A stretch of 64,000 nucleotides of DNA, from contig NZ_QXIR01000014.1 in the NCBI RefSeq assembly GCF_003581585.1, forward strand, positions 1 to 64,000. The letters run 5' to 3'. The stretch's first letter is position 1; every line of letters begins with the position of its first letter. This document shows, piece after piece, positions 59,650 to 64,000 of the stretch. The translations under genes and the position numbers were made by a program. Origin of the DNA: Bacillus salacetis. Its GTDB lineage: Bacteria; Bacillota; Bacilli; Bacillales; Bacillaceae_B. Under the pieces are notes generated by a model, which was not told the DNA's origin, searched no databases, and saw nothing but the letters and a program-made list of their open reading frames with translations.

Positions 59650-60237
59650 ATGAAATGGCTTAAGATAGGACTTCTCTTGCTGGCTGGCCTTTTGTTCACC
59701 GGCTGTACCAGCCGGGAGGATATTGAAGAATCGTTTCCGATGAGTATGGAGGTTGAGGGCTTTTCAGCCGTCAATCAGGATGGCGAAAAGGTGGATCTCG
59801 AAGATCTCAAGGGCAGCATCTGGATTACTGATTTCATCTTCACGAACTGTGACACGGTCTGTCTTCCAATGACGGCAAACATGGCACATCTGCAAAACAA
59901 GCTCAAAGAGGAAAATCTTGAAAGCGGCGTAAAACTGGTATCATTCAGTATCGATCCGGAAAATGATACCCCTGATGCTTTAAAAGAATACAGTCAGCGT
60001 TACCAGGCGGATTTAAAGCAATGGACATTCCTTACCGGTTATTCACAGGAAGACATCGAATTATTCGCCAACCGGTCATTTAATTCCCCTGCTGCGAAGG
60101 TGGATGGTTCAAACCAATTCGTCCATGGAACATCCTTTTATTTAGTCAGCGATAATGGAACGGTTTTAAAACAATATGAAGGTGTCAGCGATCCTCCTTT
60201 TGAGGAAATCATTGCCGACATCAAGAAATTGAACTAA
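59650..60237 (+). CDS. SCO1/SenC family copper chaperone lipoprotein
   Basis: The 195-residue protein has a lipoprotein signal (lipobox FTGC, Cys19) and a thioredoxin-like SCO domain with the copper-binding Cys67 and Cys71 in NCDTVCLPMT and the third ligand His in QFVHGTSFYLV near residue 159. SCO proteins deliver copper to the CuA centre of cytochrome c oxidase; B. subtilis YpmQ is the model. It acts on the outer face of the membrane. ATG 59650 follows AACGGAGGGACAAAT. Single gene; neighbours give no extra information. Confidence 0.92.
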   Translation: MKWLKIGLLLLAGLLFTGCTSREDIEESFPMSMEVEGFSAVNQDGEKVDLEDLKGSIWITDFIFTNCDTVCLPMTANMAHLQNKLKEENLESGVKLVSFSIDPENDTPDALKEYSQRYQADLKQWTFLTGYSQEDIELFANRSFNSPAAKVDGSNQFVHGTSFYLVSDNGTVLKQYEGVSDPPFEEIIADIKKLN

Positions 60238-60293
60238 TTCCCCCCGGCTTCTGATAAAATACTAATGTAGATTTTGTTCAGGAGTGTTTAATA

Positions 60294-60464
60294 AAGGCTC
60301 TTTTTGTAAACTTTGCTGTTATTTATCATAAATGCAAAGTATGGTAATTCACCGAAAAAGCCCCCTGCAATCCGGATTTTCTGACTTTTGAATACAGGGG
60401 GGAAATCGGGCTCTTGGGATCTTCCCGAGAGCAGCAAAAAATGCGAAAACAGCCTTAACTATAG
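60294..60464. repeat. MITE-like element, copy 2 (~171 bp)
   Basis: The left end AAGGCTCTTTTTGTAAACTT and right end GCGAAAACAGCCTT are imperfect inverted repeats. Both ends match the copy at 8645-8814: the last 38 bp agree at about three quarters of positions, including GCGAAAACA and TATAG. The copy stops directly before the ribosome-binding site of the YeiH-like gene. It is non-coding. Confidence 0.7.
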
Positions 60465-60480
60465 AGGAGCAGTGAATAAG

Positions 60481-61485
60481 TTGCAATACGCTTTTAAAAA
60501 CAAACTGGCTGACCGGCTTCCTAAGTGGAGCGGCGGCATTACATTATTATTACTTATAGCAGGCGGTGCTAAATATCTCGGAACCCTTTTCCCTCTCGTA
60601 GGAAGCATACTGTTTGCCATTGTGATCGGCATCATCATCAATAATACAATGGGAGTTCATGAGGTTTTTCAACCCGGACTCTCACTGACATTGAAAAAGC
60701 TTTTGAAGGCAGCAGTGGTCATGCTTGGTGTCAGCCTCAGCTTTACTGACATCCTTCATATCGGACGCCAGTCGCTGTTAATCATCCTTGTTTCTGTGAT
60801 TTTGGGAATTGCCATAACAGTTTGGTTGGGCAAGCTGCTCAATATGGACCGCAAACTGGCACTGCTCATTGGGGTTGGAACAAGCATTTGCGGGGCAACC
60901 GCCATTTCAGCTGTCAAAGGGGTCATTGACTCTGATGATAACGAAACAGCCTATGCCATTTCAATCATCGTCTTTTTTAACTTGATTGCATTCTTCGCTT
61001 ATCCTGTAATTGGTCATCTCCTTGACCTAAGTGCAACAGCGTTTGGGATCTGGGCAGGTACAGCCGTACATGATACTTCCTCTTCCATCGCTGTCGGATA
61101 TGTGTATGGAAATGATGCCGGACAGGTCGCCACTACTGTAAAATTGGCAAGAACTTTATTTTTGCTTCCACTGATCCTGGTGCTGCCCCTTCTGTTAAAA
61201 ACAAATGCGCAGAGCGGATCAAATGCTGCAAAGAAGGCATTCCCCTGGTTCGTCCTTATGTTTCTGGCAGTCAGCATCATTAACTCGTTCGGAATCATTC
61301 CTTCTCAGTTTGAAGAGTTCCTTACAGACATCGCCAAGTTCATCATCATCATGGTGATGGGAGCGGTCGGCCTTCAGGTCAACTTGAAGCAATTCGCCAA
61401 ATTGGGGTTCAAGCCGCTGATTGCCGGACTTGTGGCATCCTTAACCGTTTCTGTGATCAGTCTGCTGATGATCATATATTTATAG
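60481..61485 (+). CDS. YeiH family putative sulfate/sulfite exporter (UPF0324)
   Basis: The 334-residue protein has about ten membrane helices and belongs to the YeiH family, whose members are annotated as putative sulfate exporters; hallmark parts are LLKAAVVMLGVSLSF, GVGTSICGATAISAVKGVI and GIWAGTAVHDTSSSIAVGY. The transported anion is unproven. Start: the frame is open upstream into the MITE, but AGAGGAG at 60463 suits TTG at 60481 (11 nt); GTG at 60472 is only 2 nt away from that site. The sulfonate-type ABC system 3 kb upstream could feed sulfur that this exporter removes, an unproven link. A terminator follows. Confidence 0.87.
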   Translation: MQYAFKNKLADRLPKWSGGITLLLLIAGGAKYLGTLFPLVGSILFAIVIGIIINNTMGVHEVFQPGLSLTLKKLLKAAVVMLGVSLSFTDILHIGRQSLLIILVSVILGIAITVWLGKLLNMDRKLALLIGVGTSICGATAISAVKGVIDSDDNETAYAISIIVFFNLIAFFAYPVIGHLLDLSATAFGIWAGTAVHDTSSSIAVGYVYGNDAGQVATTVKLARTLFLLPLILVLPLLLKTNAQSGSNAAKKAFPWFVLMFLAVSIINSFGIIPSQFEEFLTDIAKFIIIMVMGAVGLQVNLKQFAKLGFKPLIAGLVASLTVSVISLLMIIYL

Positions 61486-61492
61486 AAATAGC

Positions 61493-61521
61493 AAAAGCTC
61501 AGTCTCTGCTGAGCTTTTTTC
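61493..61521 (+). terminator. Terminator after the YeiH-like gene
   Basis: AAAAGCTCAG pairs with CTGAGCTTTT with a 6-nt loop and T-run. Confidence 0.9.
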
Positions 61522-61528
61522 GGTTGTA

Positions 61529-61774
61529 TCAACTTCCGGTCCTGAATGTCCTTGAAATAAAGTAAGATGCGCATCCCGCGGCAAGGAATAATATGACTCC
61601 GGGAACAGTGAAACTCCGTCCGAATGTGGTCCCGCTCGACAAAGGCATGTCCATCTCCCCGACTGCGCCTATGTCAGGGGTATACAAGGCGGTGAGGACA
61701 AGCCCCGAAATAAGCTGTAAAGCTGAAAAGATCACGAGGAAACTCACAAAGAAGATTAAAGCTTTTTTCATCAT
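61529..61774 (-). CDS. Small two-helix membrane protein (81 aa), hypothetical
   Basis: From ATG 61774 (MMKKALIFFVSFLVIFSALQLISGLVL) the protein has an N-terminal membrane helix (residues 4-26), a polar loop (GAVGEMDMPLSSGTTFG) and a second helix (about 52-68) ending in a short basic tail. AAAGGAGAAGGA lies just upstream; the frame is open for 11 earlier codons without a site. No family recognised. The polar loop should be outside. Single gene. Confidence 0.65.
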   Translation of the reverse strand: MMKKALIFFVSFLVIFSALQLISGLVLTALYTPDIGAVGEMDMPLSSGTTFGRSFTVPGVILFLAAGCASYFISRTFRTGS

Positions 61775-61908
61775 TCCTTCTCCTTTTCTCCTTTCTATCT
61801 TCACCATGTATATTTATATACGGGGTTAGTCCAGGAAAAGTTTCGTAGATATTAATTCGCATAGATAAAAAAGGAAAAAGAGTACATTCCAACTGTACTC
61901 TTTCACGG

Positions 61909-62436
61909 TCATTGATATTTGGCAATCAGGCCGCAAGCCAGACGCTTGCCTGCATCCCCCGAGGGCTGTGACCGGTAATCATCAGGACTTTGATGAATGA
62001 TGACCGCTTTCCCCACAACATCCTGCGGACTGAACTTATTTGTAAAAAAAGTCATCCTGGCATATCCGTTGTTCGAAAACAGGACCGGGAAATCACCCGC
62101 ATGGTTTCCATGAGGCTGGTTTGTTGGATTCCAATGACCACCCGCTGCTTTGAATGGCTCAGTTTCATCCCCGACTTCACAGTTCCCTTTTTCATGAAGG
62201 TGAAACCCATGTGGTCCGATTGGAGCTTGATTCCCTTCCGCGGGCTTGAACTGAGGGAGCCCGTTCACTTCCACGTAAACCTCTGTTCCGTTTGGAACCT
62301 CCCTGAAGATGACAAGCCCCTTAAGGCCGGGAGCCAATGGCCCCCCTTCCAGTTGGGCAAAGGAAATGGAAGGAACACACCGGTATGGCGGGTACCCATA
62401 ATAACAGCCATGCTGAACACCATAATAATTAGTCAT
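61909..62436 (-). CDS. Cu/Zn superoxide dismutase family protein without signal peptide
   Basis: This 175-residue protein keeps every Cu/Zn SOD ligand: His79 and His81 (GFHLHEKG), His101 (GGHWNP), His109 (PHG), His112 and Asp115 (NHAGDF), His148 (VIIHQSP), and the structural disulfide Cys86/Cys168. It should convert superoxide to peroxide. Unlike B. subtilis YojM, which is a lipoprotein, it has no signal peptide; its N-terminus is Tyr-rich (MTNYYGVQHG, then YGYPPYRC), a pattern common in spore coat proteins. A coat or cytoplasmic site is thus possible. I chose ATG 62436 with GAGGAGTGATATT upstream. Single gene. Confidence 0.88.
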   Translation of the reverse strand: MTNYYGVQHGCYYGYPPYRCVPSISFAQLEGGPLAPGLKGLVIFREVPNGTEVYVEVNGLPQFKPAEGNQAPIGPHGFHLHEKGNCEVGDETEPFKAAGGHWNPTNQPHGNHAGDFPVLFSNNGYARMTFFTNKFSPQDVVGKAVIIHQSPDDYRSQPSGDAGKRLACGLIAKYQ

Positions 62437-62505
62437 AATATCACTCCTCACTCATGCTTCTTCTGCCAACTATGATATGTCGTTACGCCCAAATTCGTGA
62501 ATGTC

Positions 62506-62534
62506 TTACTTCTTTATGAAGTTTAGCCTATAAT
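62506..62534 (+). promoter_or_regulatory. Sigma-A-like promoter of the 58-aa/ywbE unit
   Basis: A perfect TATAAT at 62529-62534 stands 17 nt after TTACTT (62506-62511), a weak -35. The start codon is 29 nt downstream. Confidence 0.6.
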
Positions 62535-62562
62535 AGAGTAAACAGTTGAAGGAGAGACTTCC

Positions 62563-62739
62563 ATGTCATCATCTGAGAAAAAGAAGATCAGCCTTGCGCA
62601 GGCTATGAAAGATAAACTCGCTCAGCAGAAACAGCAACAACCAAACGGCAAGCAGAATCGGCTTGTGAAATCGACACAGCCGCTCAAGAATCAGCTTACC
62701 AAGAAACCGAACAACCAGAAGAAAAGGACGGGGATTTAA
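62563..62739 (+). CDS. Small basic hypothetical protein (58 aa) preceding ywbE
   Basis: A 58-codon frame from ATG 62563 after GAAGGAGAGACTTCC. The protein is very rich in Lys, Gln and Asn (LAQQKQQQPNGKQNRLVK, then KKPNNQKKRTGI), has no hydrophobic segment and should be disordered; such composition suits a nucleic acid or ribosome-associated peptide, which is only a guess. Its stop codon directly abuts the ATG of ywbE, so the two are translationally linked. Confidence 0.7.
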   Translation: MSSSEKKKISLAQAMKDKLAQQKQQQPNGKQNRLVKSTQPLKNQLTKKPNNQKKRTGI

Positions 62740-62934
62740 ATGGACGGCAGGCAGCGAAGCAGCATTACATCAGGAATTGAAGTCGACATAGTCTTAAAAA
62801 AAGACCAGAGGACAGGCAAAACGACAAGGGGCACTGTTAAGGACATCCTGACAAATTCGGCTGCACACCCTCACGGGATCAAAGTCCGCCTTACGGATGG
62901 ACAAGTCGGAAGAGTAAAGAACATTTATCAATAG
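62740..62934 (+). CDS. ywbE: YwbE family protein
   Basis: The 64-residue protein matches the YwbE family: GIEVDIVLKKDQRTGKTTRGTVKDILTNSAAHPHGIKVRLTDGQVGRVKNI. This is a short SH3-like beta barrel conserved in Bacillales and other bacteria; function is unknown. It follows the 58-aa gene without any gap and is closed by a strong hairpin terminator. Confidence 0.92.
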   Translation: MDGRQRSSITSGIEVDIVLKKDQRTGKTTRGTVKDILTNSAAHPHGIKVRLTDGQVGRVKNIYQ

Positions 62935-62940
62935 TCCTGC

Positions 62941-62990
62941 ACAAAAGGTGCCCGGTACGAAACGCTGTTTTCGTACCGGGCACCTTTTGT
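62941..62990 (+). terminator. Long perfect hairpin after ywbE
   Basis: A 22-bp perfect stem (ACAAAAGGTGCCCGGTACGA and following AA with its complement at 62969-62990). The stem carries GGTGCC/GGCACC, the core of a hairpin family frequent in Bacillus genomes. T residues at the end of the stem can make it a terminator. Confidence 0.8.
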
Positions 62991-63012
62991 TACGATATAA
63001 GCACATTGGGAG

Positions 63013-63039
63013 GTTTATGTGGTCTTCCGCAAAGGAATA
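63013..63039 (+). promoter_or_regulatory. Sigma-B-like promoter of the PNPOx-family stress gene
   Basis: GTTTAT (63013-63018) and GGAATA (63034-63039), 15 nt apart, resemble the sigma-B consensus. Related B. subtilis genes (ydaG type) are sigma-B dependent. The -10 is a partial match. Confidence 0.5.
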
Positions 63040-63074
63040 AATAGAAGTGAACCTAAACAAAAGGAGATGAGATT

Positions 63075-63497
63075 TTGTCACAGACCGATTTAAAACAAGA
63101 AATTTTGAACGTCCTGGATAACAGCATGGTTGGTACACTGGCTACCGTTGTGCAGAACAAACCTCATTCCCGCTACATGACTTTTTTCAATGATGATCTG
63201 ACACTTTTCACACCTACCAGCAGCGAGACGCATAAAGCGGATGAAATTGAGAAGAATCCATATGTACACATCCTGCTCGGTTATGAAGGTGAAGGATATG
63301 GAGATTCTTATGTAGAAGTCGAAGGAAAAGTCGAAATCAGCAAGGATGAAAGCTTAAAAGAAAAGCTTTGGAGCGACCAGATGAAAAACTGGTTCAAAGG
63401 ACCGGATGATCCTGACTTGATCATTCTCGAAATCCATCCTTCCCAATACCGTTTAATGAACAAAAACGGCGAGGAACCGAAAGTATTGGATTTGTAA
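63075..63497 (+). CDS. Pyridoxamine 5'-phosphate oxidase family general stress protein (YdaG/GSP26-like)
   Basis: The 140-residue FMN-binding split barrel begins MSQTDLKQEILNVLDNSMVGTLATVVQNKPHSRYMTFF and has the segment HKADEIEKNPYVHILLGYEG. It resembles the general stress protein 26 family, distinct from true PdxH; the ligand may be FMN or another flavin, with unknown reaction. It starts with TTG at 63075 after AAAAGGAGATGAGATT. A sigma-B-like promoter is visible upstream and a terminator follows, so it is a single stress gene. Confidence 0.88.
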   Translation: MSQTDLKQEILNVLDNSMVGTLATVVQNKPHSRYMTFFNDDLTLFTPTSSETHKADEIEKNPYVHILLGYEGEGYGDSYVEVEGKVEISKDESLKEKLWSDQMKNWFKGPDDPDLIILEIHPSQYRLMNKNGEEPKVLDL

Positions 63498-63500
63498 GCA

Positions 63501-63538
63501 AAAAAAGGCCTTTCCCATTGCGGGGAAGGCCTTTTTGT
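63501..63538. terminator. Bidirectional terminator
   Basis: AAAAAGGCCTTTCCC with GGGGAAGGCCTTTTT between two convergent genes; T-runs flank on both strands. Confidence 0.88.
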
Positions 63539-63548
63539 TTCACTATCA

Positions 63549-64000
63549 TTACCCTAAATCAACATTATGGTAGACCTGCTGAACATCTTCCAGATCTTCT
63601 ATAGCATCAATCAGCTTTTCGAATTCCGCCTGTGTATCTTCAGGCAGCTCGATATCGTTATGGGCAAGCATTGTCAATTCAGCGACAGTGAAGTCAGTGA
63701 TTCCTGCGTTCCTGAATGCTTCCTGAACAGCATGGAATTGGTCAGGCTCAGCATAAATGATCACAGAATCTTCTTCTTCAAGGATGTCTCTTGCATCCAC
63801 ATCCTCTTCCATGAGGATTTCAAGAGCTTCCTCGGCACTCTTGCCTTCAATTCCAATAACAGCTGTGGATTCGAACATGTAGGCAACAGACCCGCTCACA
63901 CCCATATTTCCACCGTTTTTCCCAAAGGCTGCACGGACTTCGGATGCCGTGCGGTTAACGTTATTTGTCAGGGCATCTACGATGATCATCGATCCATTCG
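63549..64000 (-). CDS. yeeI: YebC/PmpR family protein YeeI, 3' part (runs off the window)
   Basis: The visible 150 residues are the C-terminal two thirds of a YebC-family protein, about 240 residues in full. The frame continues past the ATG at 63989 to the window edge (Asn-Gly-Ser codons), so the real start lies outside and the internal ATG should not be used. Segments [39 protein letters not shown] and [19 protein letters not shown] and the end [16 protein letters not shown] match B. subtilis YeeI rather than YrbC. YebC proteins were called transcription factors and are now tied to relief of ribosome stalling at prolines. Confidence 0.9.
   Translation of the reverse strand, partial: NGSMIIVDALTNNVNRTASEVRAAFGKNGGNMGVSGSVAYMFESTAVIGIEGKSAEEALEILMEEDVDARDILEEEDSVIIYAEPDQFHAVQEAFRNAGITDFTVAELTMLAHNDIELPEDTQAEFEKLIDAIEDLEDVQQVYHNVDLG

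Noticed and set aside
63549-63989. Start of yeeI at the internal ATG 63989
   Set aside because: The frame continues to the window edge and the family has about 90 more N-terminal residues, so the start is outside.

Overview
The window looks like chromosome of a mesophilic, spore-forming member of the Bacillaceae. It encodes close relatives of B. subtilis YfmM, YfmL, YwbE, YeeI, TopB and TenA/ThiXYZ, a sporulation-type PAS histidine kinase, a CsbD stress protein behind a sigma-B-like promoter, and ribosome-binding sites of the strong AAGGAGG type with frequent TTG/GTG starts. I see no rRNA or tRNA genes, prophage or CRISPR array.

Layout. 1-11 kb: small membrane proteins, a membrane diguanylate cyclase, a DUF2071 protein, the ABC-F ATPase YfmM, a lipoprotein, a GNAT acetyltransferase, an amidohydrolase, cardiolipin synthase, and small stress/membrane proteins. 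11-16.4 kb: DEAD-box helicase YfmL, a PAS histidine kinase, a tandem AbrB-like protein, a DeoR regulator and a stand-alone homoserine dehydrogenase. 16.5-20.1 kb: a TPP riboswitch with terminator controlling tenA-thiZ-thiX-thiY (thiamin pyrimidine salvage). 20.4-21.3 kb: a DUF4097 beta-strand protein.

21.4-48.8 kb is the core of the window: an aromatic amino acid catabolic supercluster, all on the minus strand. From 32.9 kb down to 21.4 kb runs a probable long operon: FlK-like thioesterase, phenylalanine dehydrogenase, a dedicated E1alpha/E1beta/E2/E3 2-oxoacid dehydrogenase complex, HPPD, an aminotransferase, a flavin reductase-like protein, a fumarylacetoacetate hydrolase-family protein and homogentisate dioxygenase. 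Next come a TrpXYZ-type ABC importer (33.7-36.7 kb), a nitronate monooxygenase-like protein and PaaX. Last is the phenylacetyl-CoA pathway itself (39.2-48.8 kb): thiolase, PaaH, aldehyde dehydrogenase, PaaG, PaaF, EthD-like protein, PaaD, PaaC, PaaB, PaaA and PaaK. Read together, phenylalanine is imported, deaminated by PheDH, and its phenylpyruvate may be oxidatively decarboxylated directly to phenylacetyl-CoA by the private dehydrogenase complex, then consumed by the Paa epoxidase route; tyrosine goes through homogentisate. Four promoters of this supercluster (thioesterase/PheDH operon, ABC importer, paaA operon, paaK) carry the same 21-bp palindrome (ATAACGTT-N5-AACGTTAT, with varying quality) at or just after the -10 box, so they are probably one regulon. 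A perfect match to the CcpA cre consensus precedes phenylalanine dehydrogenase.

49-64 kb: an SgrR-type regulator divergent from an MFS transporter, a GNAT enzyme, a NERD-domain protein lying between two arrays of a 20-21 bp repeat, topoisomerase III, a sulfonate/nitrate-type ABC transporter, an SCO copper chaperone, a YeiH-family permease, a signal-less Cu/Zn superoxide dismutase, YwbE, a PNPOx-family stress protein and the 3' part of YeeI (YebC family), which runs off the right edge.

Two kinds of dispersed element occur twice each: a ~170-bp MITE-like element (8645-8814 and 60294-60464) and a long hairpin repeat (1-61, cut by the edge, and 58278-58470).
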